A stretch of 64,000 nt of DNA. Origin: an uncultured Lachnospiraceae bacterium (GTDB lineage: Bacteria > Bacillota > Clostridia > Lachnospirales > Lachnospiraceae). Below are positions 54,060 to 62,075 of this stretch, piece by piece (position 1 is the stretch's first letter; every line of letters starts with the position of its first letter). The position numbers and the translations under genes are program-made. Location: contig CAJTXN010000006.1 in the NCBI GenBank assembly GCA_910583605.1, positions 62,001 to 126,000 of the forward strand. The letters run 5' to 3'. The notes under the pieces are model-generated. The model made no database searches and was not told the DNA's origin. It worked only from the letters and a program-made list of their open reading frames with translations.

Positions 54060-56156
54060 ATGCAGAATATTGATATGAAGAAAATCCATTTGATACCGTT
54101 TGAGACTATCAATGGATTTGAAGTAAGATCAGGATTTTATGAAATTAACGGAGCAACAGCTATTCCCGGCGGTGTAAATTTTACAATACATTCCCGAAAT
54201 GCCACTTCATGTGAATTATTATTGTTTCACAGAAGGGAAGAGGAGCCCTATGCAATTATTCCGTTCCCGGAGCATTATAAAATCGGAGACGTATATTCCA
54301 TGATCGTATTTAAACTCAATATCGAAGAGTTTGAATATGCTTATCGGTTAGACGGACCGTATGAGCCATCCAGGGGGCTGGTGTTTAACAAATCCAAATG
54401 TCTGCTGGATCCATATGCCAGAGCGGTTACCGGTCAGAGTGTATGGGGAAAAATGACAAACTATAAGTATAAAGCCAGAGTGGTAAAGGACGACTTTGAC
54501 TGGGGAGATTTTAAACAGCCGAAACTTCCGATGGAAGACTTAATTATCTATGAACTGCATGTCAGAGGATTTACAAAAGATTCCTCTTCCGGGGTAAGTT
54601 TTCCGGGAACCTTTGACGGATTAAAAGAGAAAATTCCTTATTTAAAAGAACTGGGTATCAATGCGGTGGAACTGATGCCTATTTTTGAATTTGACGAAAC
54701 CAGGGACCGGAGGGAAGTAAACGGAAATGTACTGCTGGATTACTGGGGATATAATCCGGTTAGTTTTTTTGCACCAAATACCAGTTATTCGGCAGGTGCG
54801 GAGTACAACCGGGAAGGAAACGAACTTAAAAATCTTATTAAACTGTTAAATGAAAATAATATAGAGGTCTTTTTGGATGTGGTTTTCAACCATACAGCAG
54901 AAGGAAATGAATTGGGACCTTACATATCATTTAAAGGATTTGACAATAATATTTATTATATGCTGACGCCGGACGGAAAATATTATAATTTCAGCGGATG
55001 CGGAAATACACTGAACTGTAATCATCCGGTGGTACAGCAGCTGATTCTGGAATGTCTGCGTTACTGGGTGACGACATACCGGGTAAACGGATTCCGGTTT
55101 GACCTTGCAACCATACTGGGAAGAAATGAAGACGGTTCTCCGATGAGCAAACCGCCGTTAATACAAAGTCTGGCATTTGATCCGATTCTCGGCAACACCA
55201 AGCTGATTGCGGAGGCATGGGATGCCGGAGGATTATATCAGGTAGGAAGTTTTCCTTCCTGGAGACGCTGGTCGGAATGGAACGGAAAATACAGGGATGA
55301 TATCCGGGCATTTCTGAAGGGTGACGGCGGACTGGCTTATGCGGCTTCCTGCCGGATTGCGGGTTCCAGAGATTTATATGACCCGGCCATGCGTGGAAAT
55401 AATGCCTCCGTTAATTTTATTAACTGCCATGACGGATTTACTTTGTATGATCTATACTCTTATAACGGAAAGCATAATGAAGCAAACGGCTGGGGCAACC
55501 GGGACGGAGAAAATCAAAATTTCAGCTGGAACTGCGGGGCAGAGGGAGATACAAACGACAAAGAAATCATAAAGCTCCGAAAGAGAATGATTAAAAATGC
55601 AATTACCGTTCTGATGTGCAGCCGGGGAATTCCGATGTTTTTTGCAGGAGACGAGTTCTGTAATACCGCATACGGAAATAACAATGCATATTGTCAGGAC
55701 AATCAGGTGTCCTGGCTGGATTGGAATTTATTAAAAAAGAATAAAGATATATTTACATATTTCAAAGAAATCATTGCGTTCCGCAAGCAGCATAATGTAA
55801 TCCGCAGGGATGGCGAACTCTGTTCCATGGGATTTCCGTGTATTTCCACCCATGGGGTGAAGGCATGGCAGAATCAGTATGATGCAAATACGAAAGTCAT
55901 AGGGGTTATGTTTGCAGGAAAGTATGACAAAGGTGAATCAGCAGGTAAGGATGACATTGTTTATATGGGAATCAATGCATACTGGGAAGACATGAAACTG
56001 GAACTTCCGGATTTAGAGAGTAACCGCAAATGGAGAATAGTGGTCAATACTATGAAGGACAAATCCTTTATATATGACAAAGCCGTATTTGCGGATAATA
56101 ATATAGTAACAATGGGTCCGAGAACCGTAATTGTAGCCGTAGCGGAACAGCTATAA
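54060..56156 (+). CDS. glgX: Glycogen debranching isoamylase (GlgX-type)
   Basis: Hydrolyses alpha-1,6 branches. The 698-residue protein has an N-terminal CBM48-like domain (about 15-130) and a GH13 catalytic barrel with DVVFNHTAEGNE, GFRFDLATIL (nucleophile Asp), IAEAWDAGG (acid Glu) and NCHDG (stabilising Asp). It is preceded by a GAGAGGG site. The flagellar genes lie upstream in the same direction. Glycogen phosphorylase is 11 kb away. Confidence 0.92.
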   Translation: MQNIDMKKIHLIPFETINGFEVRSGFYEINGATAIPGGVNFTIHSRNATSCELLLFHRREEEPYAIIPFPEHYKIGDVYSMIVFKLNIEEFEYAYRLDGPYEPSRGLVFNKSKCLLDPYARAVTGQSVWGKMTNYKYKARVVKDDFDWGDFKQPKLPMEDLIIYELHVRGFTKDSSSGVSFPGTFDGLKEKIPYLKELGINAVELMPIFEFDETRDRREVNGNVLLDYWGYNPVSFFAPNTSYSAGAEYNREGNELKNLIKLLNENNIEVFLDVVFNHTAEGNELGPYISFKGFDNNIYYMLTPDGKYYNFSGCGNTLNCNHPVVQQLILECLRYWVTTYRVNGFRFDLATILGRNEDGSPMSKPPLIQSLAFDPILGNTKLIAEAWDAGGLYQVGSFPSWRRWSEWNGKYRDDIRAFLKGDGGLAYAASCRIAGSRDLYDPAMRGNNASVNFINCHDGFTLYDLYSYNGKHNEANGWGNRDGENQNFSWNCGAEGDTNDKEIIKLRKRMIKNAITVLMCSRGIPMFFAGDEFCNTAYGNNNAYCQDNQVSWLDWNLLKKNKDIFTYFKEIIAFRKQHNVIRRDGELCSMGFPCISTHGVKAWQNQYDANTKVIGVMFAGKYDKGESAGKDDIVYMGINAYWEDMKLELPDLESNRKWRIVVNTMKDKSFIYDKAVFADNNIVTMGPRTVIVAVAEQL

Positions 56157-56260
56157 GATACAAATCAATTATGTGTGTCCGGGATTGGGGTTATCATGCC
56201 GGGAAAACGGCAGGACTGTATGATTGTGAGAATTTATGAAAAGAAAGGAAAGTGCAGATT

Positions 56261-58312
56261 ATGAAGAAAAGAATTGCAAAAATATTCAGCACCATTGCGT
56301 TAATGGCAGTCATTGTGGCAGCAGTCCTTTACGGGGCAGGTGGTGAGTCGTACGGTGCAACCGTTAAGACTTACAATATTGATAAAGACAAGCTTCCGTA
56401 CACACATGACCAGATTTATAAGCAGTTGTTTGATATCAATAATAAGATAGAAATTAAAATTGATATGTCAAACAGCGAACTTCAGAAATTACAGAAGGAT
56501 TATGAAAAATATGATGCTATGGGTTCTAAATCGCCGATTTACAGAATGGCAAATGTGACTATTACAATTACAACATCGACAACGAAATATGCCTATTATA
56601 TCGAGCAGGTAGGTATCCGAATGAAAGGTAATATGTCCAGAACCGATTTTTATAACAGTTCGGAAGGAATATATAATCTTGTGCATTATAAATTGAATTT
56701 TCAGGAAACATTTGATGGAACAGAATATGGCAGTGCAGCCGTTAACTGGACCGGAAAAGATGCAGCAAGAAAAGCAAGAAAAGACAGAACCTTTGCCACA
56801 CTGGAAAAACTGGATATGAAATGGAACCGGAACTATGACAATACCTATGTTCGTGAATATTATGCTTATGAAATGTTTCGGGCAAACGGCGTCATGGCGC
56901 CACATACCAATTTATGCTCTGCAGATATGTCTAATGTGCATTTAGGTGTCTATATGATATATGAACCGATTGATAAAGTGTTTATCAATAAAAATGTGGC
57001 AGTGGAAGACCAGGGCGGCGATCTGTATAAATGCGGATGGACGTTTAATCCTGCAGATTTTACCAAGGGTGTCTCCATCGGAATTGAAGATGAGGATGCA
57101 TGTAGATTCTATAATTACGATTTAAAGACAAATAAAAAAACGTCTACAAATGCTCAGTTAAAGAATCTTATTAATGTATTAAATGCCGGAAGCATAACAA
57201 AGTCAAAATATGAATCGGTTATTGATGTTAACAGTTTTCTTAAGTTTGCAGCCGTATCCTATTTTACAGGCAATCCGGATGATATGAGAAACAACTATAA
57301 TAATTATTATGTTTACTTTATGAAGAGTACCGGAAAGGCTGTTTTCATTCCATATGACTTAGACAGATGTATGGGTGTTACCTGTGGATCCAATCCAACG
57401 GGAAATGCCATGACAGGTGTATCACCGTTTTCCGGATGGGCACAGTTAAAAGGTGAGGAACAAAAGAATCCGGTTTATAAATATTCCGTATTGAGAAACG
57501 CATATTATGTGGATGAGTTTTCTTCCGAGCTTTTGTCAGTCGGAAAGAGTAAATGGCTGACACAGAGCAATTTTGAGAAAATATATAATATTGCTAAAAA
57601 GAATTATTCAGGTAATGTAAAACCTTCCAAGGATTTAAAAAATGCAGATGAGAACAGATTTTATTTCAGTATTACGGAGACTGCCGATTTAGGCAGTTGG
57701 GATTACAATATTTCTTTTTCAGATTTTACGAAAAGGATATTGGAAAAGTATCCGGAAGAACTGACATCAACAAAAATAAATCAGACGGTATCATCCCAGT
57801 CCGATACATATTCACGCTCTTATGGATGCAGCCCGATTAAATTATATGCAAAGACAAGCGGTAACGGAAAACTGACATACAAGAGTTCCAATACCAATGT
57901 GGCAACAGTATCTTCCACCGGTACCGTTACGGTTAAAGGTGTGGGTACCACCAGGATAACCGTTAAGGCGGCAGCGACTTCTAAATATAATGCGGGATCC
58001 AAAACTATTACTATTGTTGTAAAACCGAGACAGCAGGTGATTAAATCCCTGACCTCTACGGCAAAAGGAAGAATTACCGTGACCCATTCGGCAGATTATA
58101 CAGGTTCGGGTTTCCAGATATCCTATACCACCAAAAGCGATTTTAGCAGTTCAAAGAAAGTTATGGTAAACAGCAGAACCAATACGGTGAAGAATATCAG
58201 CGGGCTGAAATCCGGCCAGCGGTATTATGTTAAGGTGAGGGCGTTTAAATATGCAGGTAACAGTACATATTTCGGCGCATTCAGTGAGAAGAAGAGTGTG
58301 ATTGTTAAGTAG
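56261..58312 (+). CDS. Secreted CotH-like protein with Ig-like and FN3-like domains
   Basis: A 683-residue secreted protein: signal peptide (about 1-33, cleavage near SYGA), a CotH kinase-fold domain (about 40-500), then a bacterial Ig-like repeat (KTSGNGKLTYKSSNTNVATV, about 525-600) and a fibronectin-III-like domain to the end. CotH blocks match those of the lipoprotein at 24001 (KSPIYR, NPDDMRNNYNN, FIPYDLDRCMG), so the two are paralogues. ATG 56261 is chosen for AAAGGAAAG eight bases upstream. It may phosphorylate or bind surface or spore proteins; targets are unknown. Confidence 0.85.
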   Translation: MKKRIAKIFSTIALMAVIVAAVLYGAGGESYGATVKTYNIDKDKLPYTHDQIYKQLFDINNKIEIKIDMSNSELQKLQKDYEKYDAMGSKSPIYRMANVTITITTSTTKYAYYIEQVGIRMKGNMSRTDFYNSSEGIYNLVHYKLNFQETFDGTEYGSAAVNWTGKDAARKARKDRTFATLEKLDMKWNRNYDNTYVREYYAYEMFRANGVMAPHTNLCSADMSNVHLGVYMIYEPIDKVFINKNVAVEDQGGDLYKCGWTFNPADFTKGVSIGIEDEDACRFYNYDLKTNKKTSTNAQLKNLINVLNAGSITKSKYESVIDVNSFLKFAAVSYFTGNPDDMRNNYNNYYVYFMKSTGKAVFIPYDLDRCMGVTCGSNPTGNAMTGVSPFSGWAQLKGEEQKNPVYKYSVLRNAYYVDEFSSELLSVGKSKWLTQSNFEKIYNIAKKNYSGNVKPSKDLKNADENRFYFSITETADLGSWDYNISFSDFTKRILEKYPEELTSTKINQTVSSQSDTYSRSYGCSPIKLYAKTSGNGKLTYKSSNTNVATVSSTGTVTVKGVGTTRITVKAAATSKYNAGSKTITIVVKPRQQVIKSLTSTAKGRITVTHSADYTGSGFQISYTTKSDFSSSKKVMVNSRTNTVKNISGLKSGQRYYVKVRAFKYAGNSTYFGAFSEKKSVIVK

Positions 58313-58402
58313 AGAATATGTTTAATGCTGATACCCGATGAAAAAGTGGAACGAGATAGTGTCAAACAGAATTAAGTCTGTCCGGTTATGAAGTTTGAAT
58401 GG

Positions 58403-58445
58403 AGAAGTGTTTTAGGCAGAAGGCACAAAACACTTCTCTGTTTTT
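58403..58445 (+). terminator. Intrinsic terminator after the second CotH gene
   Basis: AGAAGTGTTTT (58403-58413) pairs with AAAACACTTCT (58427-58437), followed by CTG and TTTTT (58441-58445). Confidence 0.85.
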
Positions 58446-58484
58446 GTATTCGGATGAAAAGTCTGATTGAAAGGAAAATTAGAA

Positions 58485-59285
58485 ATGGAAAGAAAAATTT
58501 TGATAAAAAGTGATATTATTAAAGCATTGACCAAAGCCGGTGTAATGCAGGGGCAGACAGTTATGGTACACACTTCCCTGAGCAGTCTGGGATTTGTATG
58601 CGGAGGAGCGCAGACCGTTATAGAATCATTAATGGAATGTGTTGGAGAAAACGGAACAATTCTCATGCCTGCCCAGTCCTGGAAAAATCTGGACCCTGAG
58701 ACCGGGGTGCACTGGCAGGAACCGGAAGAGTGGTGGCAGATAATACGGGACAACTGGCCGGCGTTTGATAAAGATATTACACCAACGAATACCATGGGAG
58801 CAGTGGCAGAAATGTTCAGGAAATGGCCGGGAGCATTGCGGAGCAGTCATCCGGCCCGTTCTGTGGCGGCATATGGGAAATATGCGGAATATTTAACGGA
58901 AAATCATGATCTGTCCAATATATTCGGGGATGGTTCCCCTATCGGAAAACTATATGAGCTGGATGGTTATATTTTGCTGATCGGAGTGGGATATGATAAG
59001 AATACTTCTTTTCATCTGGCGGATGCCAGAGCGGAATATCCGGGAAAACATCTGGTTACGGAACACAGTGCGGTAATGGAAGACGGAAAAAGAAAGTGGG
59101 TATCATATGAGACGCTTTATGTAGACGGAGAGGACTTTGAAGAAATCGGCAAAGCTTTGGAGTTACAGGGAAAGGCAGTCCGGGTTTCTTTGGGAAACAG
59201 CAGTATCTGTATGATGAGACAGCGGGAAGCCGTAGATTTTGCGGTAGACTGGATAGAAAAGAACAGAAGAATGTCGGAGGGATAA
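58485..59285 (+). CDS. AAC(3)-family aminoglycoside N-acetyltransferase-like protein
   Basis: A 266-residue protein of the AAC(3)/YokD fold. Typical parts are MVHTSLSSLGFV, the TPTNTMGAVAEMFRKWPGALRS-HP segment with its conserved acidic and His residues, and GDGSPIGKLYELDGYILLIGVG. Members acetylate aminoglycosides with acetyl-CoA, but many chromosomal ones have no resistance phenotype, so resistance is not claimed. ATG 58485 has AAGGA nine bases upstream; an in-frame TTG at 58467 has no site. Confidence 0.85.
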   Translation: MERKILIKSDIIKALTKAGVMQGQTVMVHTSLSSLGFVCGGAQTVIESLMECVGENGTILMPAQSWKNLDPETGVHWQEPEEWWQIIRDNWPAFDKDITPTNTMGAVAEMFRKWPGALRSSHPARSVAAYGKYAEYLTENHDLSNIFGDGSPIGKLYELDGYILLIGVGYDKNTSFHLADARAEYPGKHLVTEHSAVMEDGKRKWVSYETLYVDGEDFEEIGKALELQGKAVRVSLGNSSICMMRQREAVDFAVDWIEKNRRMSEG

Positions 59286-59419
59286 AATGCTTGTAATACA
59301 AATTTCATTAATTGACAAAGCACTTTTGATATGAGACGCTGTTTCAAAAATAAAATACATAATAAAGGAATAATGTTCACATAATGAAACCAATAGATAA
59401 AATTAAAGGAGAGATTCAT

Positions 59420-60865
59420 ATGAAGTCAAAAAAATTACTGTTAAAGCGGCTCATACCTGTTATAGTTGTTATTTTGACTGTTGTATTCATATGGCTCTGC
59501 ACTTCTAAAAATGATTCGAAAAATGATTTGGATGAATCCACCGGTAATACTACTGAAAGTTCACTGATGAAAGTCACCACCAGACAAAGCACAACTGTGG
59601 AAACCACGGAGCAGGAAAGTACGTCAGAGGAGACAACTTCCGAAGAAAGTTCCACAGAGGAAACCACGGAACAGGAAAGCGAAACCGATGGAACCGCATA
59701 TTCGGAAAGTACAACAGTACAAAATTCCCAGACAGCCCCTCCCGAAATTCAAACAACAGAAGCAGTAACCACTCCCAATACTGAACCGCTGGAGCCGGAT
59801 ACCGGCGCCGGAACTATTCAGCCGCCTCCGGTACTGTCGGATAACGGAATTTTTTCGGGATATTATGCGGCAGCAACTGCCCGTATGCAGACTATGACGC
59901 CGGATGAAAAAATCGGTCAGATGCTTTTTGCCAGATGTCCGTCAGGAAACGCAGCGGAAATTGCCAGGCAGTATCATCTTGGCGGATATGTTCTTTTCGG
60001 CAGGGATTTTCAGGGAAAAACCGCTGAGGAAGTTAAAAATAATATTTCATCCTATAGGACGTCGCAGGAAATACCAATGGTCATTGCCACTGATGAAGAA
60101 GGCGGAAGAGTTGTACGTGTCAGTTCAAATCCACTGCTTTCGGACGAAGCGTTTCCTTCTCCAAGAGATATTTTTAACAGCGGCGGTATGGAACTGATAA
60201 AGTCGAAAGAAATCAAGAAAGCCGAAATGCTTTCCGGGCTTTATATCGATACAAATTTTGCTCCGGTCTGTGATATTTCGGTCAATGAATCTGATTTTAT
60301 GTATCCGCGCTCACTGGGACAGGATGCCGGGACTACGGCAGACTTTGTAAGTACCGTAACCAATATAAGCCAGTCCAAAGGTGTATCCGCAGCATTAAAA
60401 CATTTTCCGGGATATGGCAATAATGTTGATACCCATACGGGAATTGCCATTGATACCAGAGATTACAGTATATTTGTAAACAATGATTTCATACCGTTTC
60501 AGGCAGGAATCAATTCCGGTGTCCATCTGGTAATGGTCAGTCACAATATAGTAAATTGTATGGACAGTACCAAACCTGCCTCCATATCGAAACCCGTCCA
60601 TAACATTCTACGCAATGAACTGGGATTTACCGGAATCATTGTTACTGATGATCTGTCCATGGACGCCATAAAACTATACAGCGGGGAATATCCGCCCACG
60701 GTAACGGCAGTCCTTGCGGGCAATGATATGCTGATAATCAGTGATATAGATGCTTCGTTTAATGAGATAAAAAATGCGGTAAATAACGGTACGATTGAAC
60801 AGGCGGTAATAGACAGGGCAGTGGTACGGATACTGGCGTGGAAATATGCTAAAGGGTTGATGTGA
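59420..60865 (+). CDS. NagZ-like GH3 beta-N-acetylglucosaminidase, membrane-anchored
   Basis: A 481-residue protein with an N-terminal hydrophobic anchor (about 12-30), a Thr/Ser/Glu-rich linker of about 100 residues, and a GH3 domain. The NagZ-type catalytic sites are KHFPGYGNNVDTH (His328, Asp337 and His339 dyad) and VTDDLSMD (nucleophile Asp410). Such enzymes cleave GlcNAc from peptidoglycan fragments; anchoring suggests action outside the membrane. ATG 59420 has AAAGGAGAG six bases upstream. The linker holds a 21-base direct repeat (near 59599 and 59659). Confidence 0.9.
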   Translation: MKSKKLLLKRLIPVIVVILTVVFIWLCTSKNDSKNDLDESTGNTTESSLMKVTTRQSTTVETTEQESTSEETTSEESSTEETTEQESETDGTAYSESTTVQNSQTAPPEIQTTEAVTTPNTEPLEPDTGAGTIQPPPVLSDNGIFSGYYAAATARMQTMTPDEKIGQMLFARCPSGNAAEIARQYHLGGYVLFGRDFQGKTAEEVKNNISSYRTSQEIPMVIATDEEGGRVVRVSSNPLLSDEAFPSPRDIFNSGGMELIKSKEIKKAEMLSGLYIDTNFAPVCDISVNESDFMYPRSLGQDAGTTADFVSTVTNISQSKGVSAALKHFPGYGNNVDTHTGIAIDTRDYSIFVNNDFIPFQAGINSGVHLVMVSHNIVNCMDSTKPASISKPVHNILRNELGFTGIIVTDDLSMDAIKLYSGEYPPTVTAVLAGNDMLIISDIDASFNEIKNAVNNGTIEQAVIDRAVVRILAWKYAKGLM

Positions 60866-60873
60866 ATTTCTAT

Positions 60874-60907
60874 TGTAAATTTTGCCAACGCACAGCAGAT
60901 ATGTCCG
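60874..60907 (+). repeat. Dispersed intergenic repeat, copy C
   Basis: TGTAAATTTTGCC, four variable bases, then ACAGCAG-TATGTCCG; by my count 29 of 34 positions match copy A at 12625. It begins nine bases after the NagZ-like stop and ends 50 bases before the cysK-like promoter. Confidence 0.7.
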
Positions 60908-60957
60908 TTCACCAAATCCAAATCCCATCCCACATCAGTCTGAATATTCTTTAATTC

Positions 60958-60986
60958 TTGAAAAGTTTCCCATAATCATTTATAAT
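60958..60986 (+). promoter_or_regulatory. Promoter of the cysteine synthase-like gene
   Basis: TTGAAA (60958-60963), 17-base spacer, TATAAT (60981-60986). The leader contains a perfect 12-base palindrome TTGACCGGTCAA (61024-61035), 24 bases before the ATG, that may be an operator. Confidence 0.75.
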
Positions 60987-61059
60987 AAACATAACTATGC
61001 AATAGTATAATAGAAAGGTATATTTGACCGGTCAACCGACCACGAAAAGGAAAAAAATA

Positions 61060-61989
61060 ATGATATATAATAATGTTTTAGAGGCAATCGGCCATACCCC
61101 CATTATTCGGCTGAATTACATGAATTCCCGGGAGGATGCACAGGTACTGGTAAAGTTTGAGGGACTGAATGTGGGCGGTTCCATTAAAACCAGAACGGCC
61201 TATAATATGATAACAGAGGCAGAAAAAAAAGGTCTGATACATAAGAATACCATTATAGTGGAGCCTACCAGCGGAAATCAGGGAATCGGCTTATCGCTGA
61301 TCGGGGCAGTGAAAGGATACAGAACCATAATCATCATGCCGGATTCCGTCAGTGAGGAGAGAAGAAAGCTTGTAAGGCATTATGGGGCGGAAGTTATGTT
61401 AATCCATGATGCAGGAAATATCGGAGAATGTATTGATGAGTGCCTGAGGACGGCATTGAAAATGGCAGAAGAGGATAAGAATGTATTTGTTCCGCAGCAG
61501 TTTGAGAATCCGGATAATCCCAAAGTACACAGGCATCATACGGCCCTTGAGATACTGGAACAGGTGGCGGGTCCCATTGACGGTTTTTGTTCCGGCATCG
61601 GTACCGGAGGAACCATTACCGGAATCGGAGAGGTATTGAAGGCCCAGAATCCGGATATCAGAATATGGGCAGTTGAACCTGAAAACGCAGCGATTCTTGC
61701 AGGCGGGACCATAGGAACCCATTTACAGATGGGAATCGGGGACGGACTGATACCCGGAATCTTAAATCAGCAGATATATGATGAAATATGTGTGATTAGC
61801 GATGAGGAGGCGCTGCAGACTGCAAAGGATCTGGCAAGGTATGAAGGACTGATGTGCGGCATTTCCAGCGGGACCAATGTATGTGCGGCACTGAAGCTGG
61901 CCAAAGCATTGGGAAAAGGGAAAACGGTGGTAACGGTACTGCCGGATACGGCAGAGCGGTATTTTTCCACACCTTTATTTGAAGATTAG
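61060..61989 (+). CDS. Cysteine synthase-like PLP enzyme
   Basis: A 309-residue fold-type II PLP enzyme close to CysK/CysM, which makes cysteine from an activated serine and sulfide. The PLP Lys is K43 in GGSIKTRTA; the phosphate loop is GTGGT. The substrate loop reads TSGNQG (70-75), where CysK usually has TSGNTG, and the Lys motif is SIKTR rather than SVKDR. The acceptor substrate may therefore differ from O-acetylserine. ATG 61060 has GAAAAGG nine bases upstream; an upstream frame is not supported by a site. It has its own promoter. Confidence 0.85.
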   Translation: MIYNNVLEAIGHTPIIRLNYMNSREDAQVLVKFEGLNVGGSIKTRTAYNMITEAEKKGLIHKNTIIVEPTSGNQGIGLSLIGAVKGYRTIIIMPDSVSEERRKLVRHYGAEVMLIHDAGNIGECIDECLRTALKMAEEDKNVFVPQQFENPDNPKVHRHHTALEILEQVAGPIDGFCSGIGTGGTITGIGEVLKAQNPDIRIWAVEPENAAILAGGTIGTHLQMGIGDGLIPGILNQQIYDEICVISDEEALQTAKDLARYEGLMCGISSGTNVCAALKLAKALGKGKTVVTVLPDTAERYFSTPLFED

Positions 61990-62075
61990 TGTCAGGCATG
62001 ACAGGGACAAATGAGAGATTTTAATAAAATATACGGAAAGATACAATAATAAAAGAAAAAAGTGAGGACAAAAGT

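Noticed and set aside
59599..59679. Twenty-one-base direct repeats in the NagZ-like gene considered as a mobile or recombination site
   Set aside because: They lie in the low-complexity Thr/Ser/Glu linker and are explained by repeated codons.
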